Of a stretch of DNA of 64,000 nt, positions 24,286 through 34,376 are shown in pieces (the stretch's first letter is position 1; every line of letters begins with the position of its first letter). Location of the stretch: contig JAPDFW010000064.1 in NCBI GenBank assembly GCA_028826165.1, positions 1 to 64,000 on the forward strand, in the 5' to 3' direction. Source of the DNA: Anaeramoeba ignava. Its lineage: Eukaryota > Metamonada > Anaeramoebidae. Position numbers and translations under genes: made by a program. The notes beneath the pieces are model-generated. The model was not told the DNA's origin and searched no databases. It saw nothing but the letters and a program-made list of their open reading frames with translations.

Positions 24286-25482
24286 TCAAAACGAAAATCA
24301 AAATCAACCTATAAAAAATTTAGAACCAATTAGAATTGAAGAAGAAAAAGATTTATCAGTTGAAGAAACAAAACCTAAAAAACAAAGAGAATTCCGAGAA
24401 TTTCTTAATACACTTGAAAATGATATCAATAATATTACATTGGAAACAATGGAATATCAAATTATTATTTTCGATAATTCAAAAATTAGAAATGAAGGAA
24501 AAGTTGTTTTAGAAGAAGATTGTTTTATAATTGAATCTCAAAAATTGAACAAAAGATTATCTTATTTGAAAAGTAGTCTTTTTATTCATCCGAAAAATAA
24601 TGTTTTATGTAAATTTAAAATTGAAGAAGATGAAGATGAATTAAAACAAAAACAAGGAAAAGAAATTGATCTAATAGAAAATGAACCACAAACAACAGAA
24701 TTATACTTCCAATTTCTAACTTCAAATCTTGCAAAAATTTTTATAGATAAATTTAAAACTCAAAAAGAAAAGGAAATATTCCATTCAAAAAATCAAGAAG
24801 AATTAAAAAAACAACAAGAAGAACAAGAATGCAAAAAAGATACCAATATTTTTTATATTCAACTTGTTGATGAAACATTAAAACCTAAAGGAAATGGATT
24901 GTTGAAATTTACAAGAAATTGTGCAGATTTACATCTTAAAACAAATGTAGGGAAAATTAATTTAAATCAAGTAAATCATCTGTTTATTCATCCACAAAAT
25001 GATAGACTTGCAAAAATTAATATTGAAGAAGATTTAAATATTATAATTTTTCAGAAGCAAAACAAAGAAATGATTTTGAAAAATTATTTCAAAAATTTCA
25101 AGCTAGAAATCCATTTATAGAAGATGAAGATGAAAATTTGAAAAAAAATAAAATTGAAAATGAAAATAAAATATTTTCAGTTAAATTTATTAAAGGAAAT
25201 CAAGAAAATATTTCTGGAAAACAAGGTACAATTACACTTGAAAATGAAAAATGTATTATAAAAATTGGAACAGATAAAGATTTGGAATTTAAATTAAATT
25301 CTGATTCGCAATTTCTTTATAGTGAACAAAAATCAAAAGTTGGTAAAATTATTTTTGATTCTTTACATTCATTTCAATTTGAATTTATTGATACAAAAAA
25401 AAGAATTGAATTTTCAAAATTTTTTCGAGAAAGTTTACCAAAAAAAATGAGATTAAGAAGTGCTGAAAAAAATCATTTTTAA
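20732..25482 (+). CDS. CH-domain protein with about ten PH-like repeats
   Basis: Exon 1 is 20732-20883; exon 2 starts at 20950 after a GT-AG intron in phase. Residues 1-105 form a calponin-homology domain of the transgelin type (LCHLFNKLQPNSIQIEVNNP, then LKYGVQKEYILTYNDF and LLILVYQLGVIA), which binds actin or is a signalling variant. From residue ~250 on, roughly 100-residue beta-rich segments recur (the openings FNGIFYLIQ, YKAFLYNGFYDL and FYIQLVDETLKPKG mark three of them), each ending in a Phe-rich helix such as NNFIELFQQI. I read these as divergent PH/GRAM-like domains. A Glu-Asn tract sits at 24235-24300. The main frame closes at 25120, but the last repeat continues one base out of frame to 25482; a single-base indel near 25060-25080 explains this. 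About 1,560 residues in all. Likely a membrane-cytoskeleton adaptor. Confidence 0.7.
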
Positions 25483-25531
25483 ATATGTTATTTTTAAAAA
25501 AAAATAATAAAATCAATTTAAATTAAATTTT

Positions 25532-26968
25532 TTAATTAAAATAAGTTTCAAGTTCATCAACTCTCCATGAAGAATAAGAACCAGCTAAATAACTTTTAGC
25601 TTCATTTGATTTATAAGTAATTCCATTAGGAAGATTATAACTATTCCCAAAATTTGACCAACCAGTTTTTAAATTCTCTTCTAAATGAAAATCTGGAAAT
25701 GCACTATATCCATTTCCAAAAAATGGACCAAAATATGAATAATTAAAATAAATAGAAAATTGTTCTTTTCCTTTTTGAATTGAAAATTTTTCAGGTTTTC
25801 TATCTCCTTTATCATTTCTTAATGAAAAAATAAATGCATTTGGATCATTAATATATCCATTTTGTGAATATTTAAATCCAACTTGAGTAAATCCTCCAAA
25901 AATAAAATTATCTTTTGTTTTGATAATAACTAATGTTTTTCCTTTTCCATCAACTTTTGAATGCCAATTTTTACAATCAAATCCATCTCTTTTTGCTGAA
26001 AATCCTAATTTAATTTTGAAAAAGAATTCATTATCATTTATCCATTCTTTTAATTTATTAATATGTTCTACTTCTTGAATAATTTCTGATTGAAATGTAA
26101 ATCTTGTTTTGAAAATGAATGATTTTTCTTTTTCAATGAATTGATTTAGTTCTTTTTCATTTTCATTTTCTTGAAGTTTTTGGAATTGAATTAATTTTTC
26201 TGAAATTTGATTTGGAATTAAATCTTCTTTTAAAGTATCTTTAAGTTCTTGTTTTGAAAAATCAATAAATCTAATTTTATCAATAATATTTGAAATTTGA
26301 TTTTGTAATTTCTCTTTTTCAATTTCTTTTTCTTGATTAATATTTGATTTATGTTTTCCCCATTTTATTATTGATTGAAACATTTCAAATTCATTTATTG
26401 GAATTTTATTATTTGATAATATTGAATTTAAATGATTTTCTTCAAGTTCAAGAAAAAATGAAGTTTTGATAAATTCTTCAAAATTTTGAAAAATAAAATG
26501 ATAAGAAGAATCTATTAATTGATTGAAGTTCATTGCTTCAGATAATTTAAGAACATCAACAATAGTTTCAATTTGTAAATTATTTTTGATAAATTTTAAA
26601 CAAATTTCAATTAATTCATCAATTAAATATTTTGATGAAAAAAATAAAATTTCAATAACATTTTCTAAATTAATTTCAATTTTTCCTGAATAAAAATAAT
26701 TCAAAATTGAAGATAGAATTGAGCTTGAAATATCTTTTAAAATTAATTTATTTTCTTGATATTCTTTCATTTTTGATTTAAAAAGAGATTTAAAATATTC
26801 ACTTCTTGAAGAAAGAATTGATTTATGAGTTTTAAATGAAATTTTATTTTGTTCACAAATTATTTCAAAATCAAAATAACTTTCATTTTCTTTTTCATTT
26901 TGATTTTGATTTTGAAATAAATTTTTTAAATCATTTGAAAGTTTTTCTAAATTTAAATAAGTTTCCAT
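25532..26968 (-). CDS. BTB-TLDc domain protein
   Basis: 478 residues, one exon, ATG at 26968. Residues ~30-130 are a BTB/POZ domain (FKTHKSILSSRSEYFKSLF, then LILKDISSSILSSILNYFYS), followed by a BACK-like helical region (to ~270) and a coil. Residues ~310-478 are a TLDc domain (LGFSAKRDGFDCKNWHSK, TLVIIKTKDNFIFGGFTQ, ending WRVDELETYF). BTB-BACK proteins usually dimerise and recruit substrates to Cullin-3 ubiquitin ligases; TLDc domains in other families bind V-ATPase or protect against oxidative stress. The same plan recurs at 56356-58458, where long Gln-Asn repeats separate the parts. High confidence in the domains, less in the role. Confidence 0.9.
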   Translation of the reverse strand: METYLNLEKLSNDLKNLFQNQNQNEKENESYFDFEIICEQNKISFKTHKSILSSRSEYFKSLFKSKMKEYQENKLILKDISSSILSSILNYFYSGKIEINLENVIEILFFSSKYLIDELIEICLKFIKNNLQIETIVDVLKLSEAMNFNQLIDSSYHFIFQNFEEFIKTSFFLELEENHLNSILSNNKIPINEFEMFQSIIKWGKHKSNINQEKEIEKEKLQNQISNIIDKIRFIDFSKQELKDTLKEDLIPNQISEKLIQFQKLQENENEKELNQFIEKEKSFIFKTRFTFQSEIIQEVEHINKLKEWINDNEFFFKIKLGFSAKRDGFDCKNWHSKVDGKGKTLVIIKTKDNFIFGGFTQVGFKYSQNGYINDPNAFIFSLRNDKGDRKPEKFSIQKGKEQFSIYFNYSYFGPFFGNGYSAFPDFHLEENLKTGWSNFGNSYNLPNGITYKSNEAKSYLAGSYSSWRVDELETYFN

Positions 26969-27009
26969 TTTATTTAAAAAATTTGAAAGGAAAAAAATGA
27001 AAAAAAATA

Positions 27010-27435
27010 AAAAATGGAATAAAGAATATTAAATAATTAAATTTGGAATTAATTCTAAATTATATATTTTATTAACATTTATTTATTTAGAATAAGATAA
27101 ACTTATTACCAATAATTAAATAAAATTAATAAAATATTTTAATTAATTTATTTCAAAAATGGAATAAAAAATATTAAATAATTAAATTTGGAATTAATTC
27201 TAAATTATATATTTTATTAATATTTATTTATTTAGAATAAGATAAATTTATTCCCAATAATTAAATAAAATTAATAAAATATTTTAATTAATTTATTTCA
27301 AAAATGGAATAAAAGAATATTAAATAATTAAATTTGGAATTAATTTTATTTTATATTTTATTAACATTTATTTATTTAGAATAAGATAAATTTATTCCCA
27401 ATAATTAAATAAAATTAATAAAATATTTTAATTAA
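27010..27435. repeat. Three tandem copies of a ~145 bp unit
   Basis: Units start near 27010, 27155 and 27302 at AAAATGGAATAAA and contain TTAAATTTGGAATTAATT, TTATTTATTTAGAATAAGAT and ATTAAATAAAATTAATAAA. They lie just upstream of the BTB-TLDc start codon. The copies are nearly identical; the last is truncated. Confidence 0.9.
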
Positions 27436-27729
27436 AATAAAAAACGAATTTTAATAATTTTTAATAAAAATGCAATAGGAATTCAATTTTATTTCAAGTT
27501 AAATAATATTTTCATTGATTAAATTGAAATTTTTATTATCCCATTTTTTATATTTTTATGTTTAATATTTAAATAATAAAATATTTAAATCTAAAACATT
27601 AAATTAATGCTTTAAACATAAAATTAAATATTAAATTATATTTTTAAATTAATTTATAAATTAAATATTAAATTAAATCCATTTTCATTTTTTATATTTA
27701 ATAAATAAATTTCATTCAAGATTTTTTAA
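27436..27729. other. AT-rich spacer
   Basis: No coding signal. Short AAATATTAAATTA words. Confidence 0.4.
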
Positions 27730-28345
27730 TAATAATTTACAAATTAAATTGATTTAATTTAATTTAATTTAATTTAATTTAATTTAATTTGATTTAATTT
27801 AATTTAATTTGATTTAATTTGATTTAATTTGATTTAATTTGATTTAATTTAATTTGATTTAATTTAATTTAATTTAATTTGATTTAATTTAATTTGATTT
27901 AATTTAATTTGATTTAATTTAATTTAATTTAATTTAATTTAATTTTAATTTAATTTAATTTGATTTAATTTAATTTAATTTAATTTGATTTAATTTAATT
28001 TGATTTAATTTAATTTAATTTGATTTAATTTGATTTAATTTAATTTTAATTTAATTTGATTTTATTTAATTTGATTTAATTTAATTTAATTTGATTTAAT
28101 TTAATAATTTTGATTTTAATTTGATTTAATTTGATTTGATTTGATTTTGATTTTGATTTGATTTTTTGATTTGATTTGATTTAATTTGATTTGATTTAAT
28201 TTAATTTGATTTGATTTGATTTAATTTGATTTAATTTAATTTGATTTGATTTGATTTGATTTAATTTGATTTGATTTGATTTAATTTAATTTAATTTAAT
28301 TTAATTTGATTTGATTTAATTTGATTTAATTTGATTTAATTTAAT
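27730..28345. repeat. TTTGATTTAA / TTTAATTTAA satellite
   Basis: About 600 bases built from the five-base words GATTT and AATTT in varying order, changing to GATTT-rich in the middle (28100-28170). Confidence 0.95.
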
Positions 28346-29399
28346 TTGATTTAAATAAAAATAAAAATAAAAATAAAAATAAGGAAGAAAAAAAATTATT
28401 TTTTTTTGAGAACATTTTAACTGAAAAGAAGAAAAGAAAGAAAAGAAAAAGAAAAGAAAAAGAAAAGAAAAGAAGAAAAAAAAAGAAAAAAAAAAAGAAG
28501 AAGAAAAGAAAAAGAAGAAGAATGATGTAATTAAATAATTTTTTAATTTTTTTTTTCAAATTTTTTTATCATTTTTCTTCCTTTTTTTAAAATTAATTAA
28601 ATTAATAAAGAGTAAGATAAAATTTATAAATACAAAATTTAAAATTTAAAATGTAAAACAATTATTAATTAATTCCTTTTTTATTATTTTTATTTTTTTA
28701 ATTAAATAGAATTTATGGAAAAAAATTGTTTTTATAAAAGATTTATAAGAAAAAAAAATAATTCACAATTTTTTTGATTTAATCAAATCAAATTTAATTT
28801 AATTTAAAAATTAAAAAAACAAAAAGTAAATTTAATTAAAAAAAAAAAATTAAAAAAAAAATTAAAATTTTATTTTTTTCAATTTTTCTTTTTCTTTTTA
28901 AATAATTTAAATTAAATAATTCTAAATTTAAAACATAAAAAATTTAAATTTAAATTAAAATTAAAAAATTTAAAACAAAATAGAAATTAAAAATTAAATT
29001 TTAAAAAGTGTTTTCTTTTTACCAACAAAAATTAAAAACAAAAAAAAAAATTTAATTAAAGAAAAGAAAAAGAAATAATTAGTAATTTTTAAAAATAATT
29101 AATAAATTAACGTTAAAAAAAATAAATTAATAATAAAAATTAACTTAAATTTAATTAAATATAATTTAAAATTAATATAAAAATATAAAAATAAAAATAA
29201 AATAATTATTATAATAAAATTAAATAATAAGAAAAAAAATTAAAAAAATTAAAAAAATAAAAAATCATTTTTTTTCTTTTATTTTTTTTTTTAAAATAAT
29301 TTTTTTTAAAAAATTAATTAAAAAAAAAAACTTTTTTTAATATTGAAAAATTTAAAAATAAAAAACCCAAAAGAAAAAGAGAAAGAGAAAGAAGAAGAA
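28346..29399. other. AT-rich intergenic region upstream of the SANT gene
   Basis: AAAAATA repeats, a GAAAAGAAAAAGAAAAG purine tract at 28420-28520, then homopolymer-rich A/T sequence up to the ATG at 29400. No gene recognised on either strand. Confidence 0.4.
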
Positions 29400-32300
29400 A
29401 TGGGAAGTACAACCCATACAACAATTCGCAATAATTCGTTTACAAATCGAGTATTTGAAACAAATATTGATCATTCACAACATTTGAAACGAGCAGAAAA
29501 CCAGTACAAAAATAACACCAACAAACACACGAATAATAAAAACCGAATAACCAAACACACACAAAAAGTTATCATGAACAACAATCCCACACTCACTGAA
29601 AATTTCTTGATTTCCAAAACGCAAAAAAGTCGACATGAACATCCGCAAAACACGCGACATTACGAGCCAAGTCGCACAACTACAAAGTCTAAGCATTCAC
29701 CAACATACAGTGTTGAGCATGAGAAGATGATTTACAAAAAACAAGAAGGCGATTTACACGGACAAAGAATGCCGCATAATAGCCCCAGTTTTGAAGAAAC
29801 GCAATTTTTAAGAGGTTCACCGAATCAACATGAAAAAAACAAATCAAAATCGAGAAGTATAGACCGATTGGAGAAGAAGACAACAAAGAAGGGAGGGATA
29901 AATCAACAGAGAGGAGAGTATGTGATTCATAAAGACACGTTTCAGAGACAGTCGCCTTATTATCAATCGAACTACGATGATGAGTATCTTGACACTAAGT
30001 ATGGTTCGCCAAGAATTTCTCCTTCACGTTCATCAAACAGACCCAGTTTTGCTAGACAATACAACAGAAAAAAGAACAAGAACGGTCAGTACAAAAAAAA
30101 GAAAAAGGATCCTTTTTCAAATCGAAAACGTAAAACTCAAGGAAATTTATTAAGTGACACAAAAACACAGAAGATGACAGGAGCTGTCGGAGGCAAATCT
30201 AAGAATAGAAGCTTTGCAAAGACAAAGAATGAAAGATCGCCTCGAACGCACTCGCCGAGTTTTGGTTTCCAGAACAGGATGTTTGATTATCGAGCAAAAT
30301 CACCGCCTCCGCAAAGACTATCTTCCAACTCAAGAACACCAAGACAGATCAGCCCTGTTATTCATGATTCGGACAGAATATATGAGTCTGGTTATCTGAG
30401 CAATGAGCATAACTTTCGTGGTCTTGTTTCGATGCAAACAAAGAATTCAATTTCTCCAAACAGCCAAATTTCCCAAAGATTTTCTTTTGAAAACATAAGG
30501 AACCCAAATATCGATAGAAACGATCCTTCTATTAATCATATTCCTTTTCTTGAGAAGAATCCCAAAAGACGTGGTAATGATTACAAAAGAGAATCTTCTC
30601 CCCCTTTTTTTACTTCAAGAGAGAAAATTCTTGAGCCTCTTCGTATTGAGTGTAAATATCCTGCTTTTCCTTCTAAAGACCAAGTTCTTAAATCTATTCA
30701 GAATATGGATTCATCGATTCTTCAGATAGAATCTACTATTGATGGTTTGAAACAATTTGATCAACTTCATAAATTTAAAGAAGAAACAAGTATTGAAATG
30801 AAAGTTAGAAATATATTGATTGAAAATCAAAAAGTAGCAAAAGAATCTAAAGAGAGATTTGAAGAAATTTGCAAACGAGCTGAAAAACCTGTAAATATTT
30901 TTTTAATTTATTTTTTTAATTTATTTTTTTAATTTATTTTTTAATTTATTTTTTAATTTATTTTTTAATTTATTTTTTAATTTATTTTTTAATTTATTTT
31001 TTAATTTATTTTTTAATTTATTTTTTAATTTATTTTTTAATTTATTTTTTAATTTATTTTTTTAACTTAAATTTAGGTTGTTCAAAATCATCAATTTTCT
31101 CTCTTTTCTTTTTCTCAAAATACTAATCATTCTGATGATTTCCTTCTTAAAATTAAATCAAAAATTGCATCAAAAATTTTGCTTAAACATCTAATTGAAT
31201 CACAATTATCAATTTATTATATTCAACTTGAAAATATTTGGCAACAAAAAAAAGAAGATTTAACCAAAAGCAAAAAATCAAATGTAATTAAAAATACAAA
31301 TAATTTTAATTTTTAATTTAATTTTAATTTTAATTTTAATTTTAATTTTAATTTTAATTTTAATTTTAATTTTAATTTTAATTTTAATTTTAATTTTAAT
31401 TTTAATTTTAATTTTAATTTTAATTTTAATTTTAATTTTAATTTTAATTTTAATTTTAATTTTAATTTTAATTTTAATTTTAATTTTAATTTTAATTTTA
31501 ATTTTAATTTTAATTTTAATTTTAATTTTAATTTTAATTTTAATTTTAATTTTAATTTTAATTTTAATTTTAATTTTAATTTTAATTTTAATTTTAATTT
31601 TAATTTTAATTTTAATTTTAATTTTAATTTTAATATTTAATTTTAATTTTAATTTTAATTTTAATTTTAATTTTAAAAAAATAGACACAAAATTATAAAA
31701 AAAGAAAAAGTAAATTGATTAATTATAATAATTTTGATGAAGATGATGATGAAGATGAACAATCAAGAATTAGAGATTATTTGGAAGTTTCAGCACCAGT
31801 TCCACCAATGATTATAATTCCAACAGAAAGAAAATTAACAAGTTTTTATGATAATAATCGATTAATAAATGCAGAAACATCAAGAGAAGTTTTTGAAGAA
31901 AGACATCCTGAATGGACAGAAGAAGAAGTATCAATTTTCCTTAAAATGTAAATATTTTTTAATTTTAATTTTAATTTTAATTTTAATTTTAATTTTAATT
32001 TTAATTTTATTTTTAATTTTAATTTTAATTTTAATTTTAATTTTATTTTTAATTTTAATTTTAATTTTAATTTTAATTTTAATTTTAATTTTAATTTAAA
32101 TTTTAATTTTAATTTTAAATTTTAATTTTAATTTTGAAATGAATTTAAATTTTTAAATAGATATTCTCAATCACCTAAAGATTTCCGTCTTATTTCTAAT
32201 TACTTACCAAATAGATCAATGAGAGAAATAATTCAATTTTATTATATAAACAGATTCAAATTAGGATTAAATAAAAATCCAACTCAAAGACAAACAAATT

Positions 32301-32857
32301 CAAAAAAGAAAGTAATTCAAGAAGGAACAACAACATCAAGAAGAAGAAGAGCAGCAAATTCAAAAAATCAATCTAAAGGAAATAACGATGAATATAAAAA
32401 AACTGAATTATCAAGAATAAAAAAAAGAAGAAGAAGAAAACAAAGAAGAAGAAAAAAATTAAATAAACCAAATCAATCACAACTTAGATTAGAAAATCCT
32501 ATTCCAAAAAATGATAGTGATATTAATACTAATAATTCAATTGATTCAAATAACAATAATATCAATAACAATGTGAATACAAATAATAACTTGGATTTGG
32601 ATAATATTATTGATCAAAAACAAAAAGTTATTAAAAATTTTTGGGATGATAATGAAAAAAAACTTTTTATTCAATTATTAAAAGAAAAAGGTAGAGATTG
32701 GGTTGAAATTGCTAATTCTATTGAAACTAAAACTCCAAAACAAGTTAAAAATTTCTTTCAAAATAATAAAAAGAAATTGGGTCTTTTAAAAATTCTTGAA
32801 TCAGGTGGTCATCCAATTAATGTAAATCCAAGAAAAAAATCTAATCAAAATTTTTAA
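29400..32857 (+). CDS. Two-SANT-domain, NCoR/SMRT-like co-repressor
   Basis: Four exons (29400-30890, 31077-31283, 31685-31947, 32161-32857) joined at GT-AG sites in phase give about 885 residues. The first ~420 residues are basic, Ser/Arg/His-rich and disordered. A coiled segment follows near residues 420-500 (MDSSILQIESTIDGLKQF). SANT1 is rebuilt across intron 3 (PEWTEEEVSIFLK then IYSQSPKDFRLISNYLPNRS and REIIQFYYINRFKLGL); SANT2 lies near the C-terminus (FWDDNEKKLFIQLLKEKG, then DWVEIANSIETKTPKQVKNF). A coil plus paired SANTs is the layout of NCoR/SMRT proteins, which activate class I histone deacetylases and read histone tails; MIER/CoREST-type or Myb-like proteins are alternatives. The first 1 kb of the gene is less AT-biased than the rest. 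Nuclear role expected. Confidence 0.75.
30891..31076. repeat. TTTTTTAATTTA repeat intron
   Basis: Intron 1 of the SANT gene is about a dozen copies of an 11-12 base TTTTTTAATTTA word between GT at 30891 and AG at 31075-31076. Confidence 0.9.
31284..31684. repeat. (AATTTT)n hexamer filling an intron
   Basis: Intron 2 of the SANT gene is close to 60 uninterrupted copies of the hexamer AATTTT, with one break at 31634. Intron 3 (31948-32160) is made of the same hexamer. Long false reading frames of Ile-Lys and Ile-Leu arise from it. Confidence 0.95.
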
Positions 32858-33263
32858 TTTGAAATTTTGTTCATTTTATATTTTTATTTTCTTTTTTTTT
32901 TTTGTATTTAAATCAAAACAAAAAAAAAACAATTCAAATCAATTTTTCTTTCTTTCTTTCTTTCTTTATTTTTGTTTTGTTTTATTTTTTATTTTTCCTT
33001 CAAAATAAAAAAAAGGAAAAGAAACTTTTTTTATCCGATTTTTAATTTTAATTTTAATTTTAATTTTAATTTTAATTTTAATTTTAATTTTAATTTTAAT
33101 TTTAATTTTAATTTTAATTATAATTTTAAAATGAATTTGAATTTTAATTTAAATTTAATTTTTAATTTGAATTTTAATTTAAATTTTAAATGAATTTTAA
33201 TTTTAATTTTTAATTTTAATTTTAATTTTAATTTGAATTTTAATTTTAATTTTAATTTTAATT
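32858..33263. repeat. Convergent spacer with (AATTTT)n hexamers
   Basis: Spacer between the SANT gene and the minus-strand aminotransferase. From 33040 to 33280 it is almost all AATTTT hexamers, abutting the aminotransferase stop. A shorter block of the same hexamer lies at the same place beside the second aminotransferase copy (36685-36750). Confidence 0.85.
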
Positions 33264-34187
33264 TTAATTTAAATTTGAATTTGAATTTCTTCTAAATTCA
33301 ATTAATGCTTCTCTTAATTCTATTGTTAATTTTCCAGGTTTTCCATCATTAATAATAAAACCATCAACATTTGTAACAGGCATAATATCTCTAGTTGTTG
33401 AAGTAATAAAAACTTCTTTTGAATTTATCAATTCATTTTTAGTAAAAGATTGTTCTAAAACTTCTAAATCTTTAAACTTTTCACAAATTTTAATCACAAT
33501 ACTTCTTGTTATTCCTTTTAAAATTTTTCCATTAAGAGGATAAGTGAGAATTTGATCATTTGAATTAATCATAAAAACATTAAAACTTGATCCTTCTAAA
33601 ATTGTTTCATTATCATTTGGATCAACAAAAATAATTCCATCTGCTTCTTGATCTTTAACTATTGTTAAATGTGCAAAAATAGCAGGTAAATAAAATGTAT
33701 ATTTCACATTTGCAAATGGTCTTTGAAAAGCAAAAGTAACTAATTTCATTCCTTCTTTAAAAAATTTATCAGGAAAATCAAAAGGTTTAACTGATAAAAT
33801 AATTAAAGTTGATAAACCTAAAGGTGTAAATCCATCTGATGAAGTTTTACCACCACTAAAAATAATATCAAATTGAATATCCCCATCATAATCTTTGTTT
33901 TTTTCAATTACTGAATCTATAATTTTATTCAAATCTGTTTTGGAATAAGGTGATTTCATTTTGATTAATTTTGCTGATTTGTACAATCTTTTAATATGTT
34001 TTTTTCTTTTAAATATTTTCTTATTCGATCCAAATCTAACACATGCTGTAAAAATTCTAAATCCTCTAAGTTGCCCAGTTATATCATCTGTAAAATTGAT
34101 TTTGAGTTCTTTTGTTGGAATTAATTCATTTTGATACCAAGAAAATAATTCCATTTTTTGATTTTTGAAAAATAAAATTTTTTTCAT
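33264..34187 (-). CDS. Class IV (branched-chain/D-amino-acid type) aminotransferase, copy 1
   Basis: Fold-type IV PLP aminotransferase. Counting from the ATG at 34154, the candidate PLP-binding Lys is residue 151 in the block ANVKYTFYLPAIFAH, and the conserved EGSSFNVFMI lies at ~188-197. I take the start as the ATG at 34187 because the identical second copy matches up to that point; the frame runs further upstream but without homology. The family exchanges amino groups between branched-chain or D-amino acids and 2-oxoglutarate, or cleaves aminodeoxychorismate; which one cannot be told. No targeting signal. Differs from the copy at 36740-37651 by only a handful of residues, so the duplication is recent or the copies are being homogenised. 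Confidence 0.88.
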   Translation of the reverse strand: MKKILFFKNQKMELFSWYQNELIPTKELKINFTDDITGQLRGFRIFTACVRFGSNKKIFKRKKHIKRLYKSAKLIKMKSPYSKTDLNKIIDSVIEKNKDYDGDIQFDIIFSGGKTSSDGFTPLGLSTLIILSVKPFDFPDKFFKEGMKLVTFAFQRPFANVKYTFYLPAIFAHLTIVKDQEADGIIFVDPNDNETILEGSSFNVFMINSNDQILTYPLNGKILKGITRSIVIKICEKFKDLEVLEQSFTKNELINSKEVFITSTTRDIMPVTNVDGFIINDGKPGKLTIELREALIEFRRNSNSNLN

Positions 34188-34376
34188 TTTTTTTATAATA
34201 ATAATAATAATAAATGTATTTTTGTGTGAGAGTTTATTGTCAACAAAAAAAAAAGGAAAATCATATTTGGCTAAAAAAATTCTGATATTTCCCAAATCCA
34301 AAAAAAATTTGTCACACTTAATTCAATATTTTCTTAAAACCGAGTGAAAATTTTTCCAAATTAGATCTTTAAATGA

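Noticed and set aside
31278-31688. 136-codon Ile-Lys protein on the minus strand
   Set aside because: It is the AATTTT intron microsatellite of the SANT gene.
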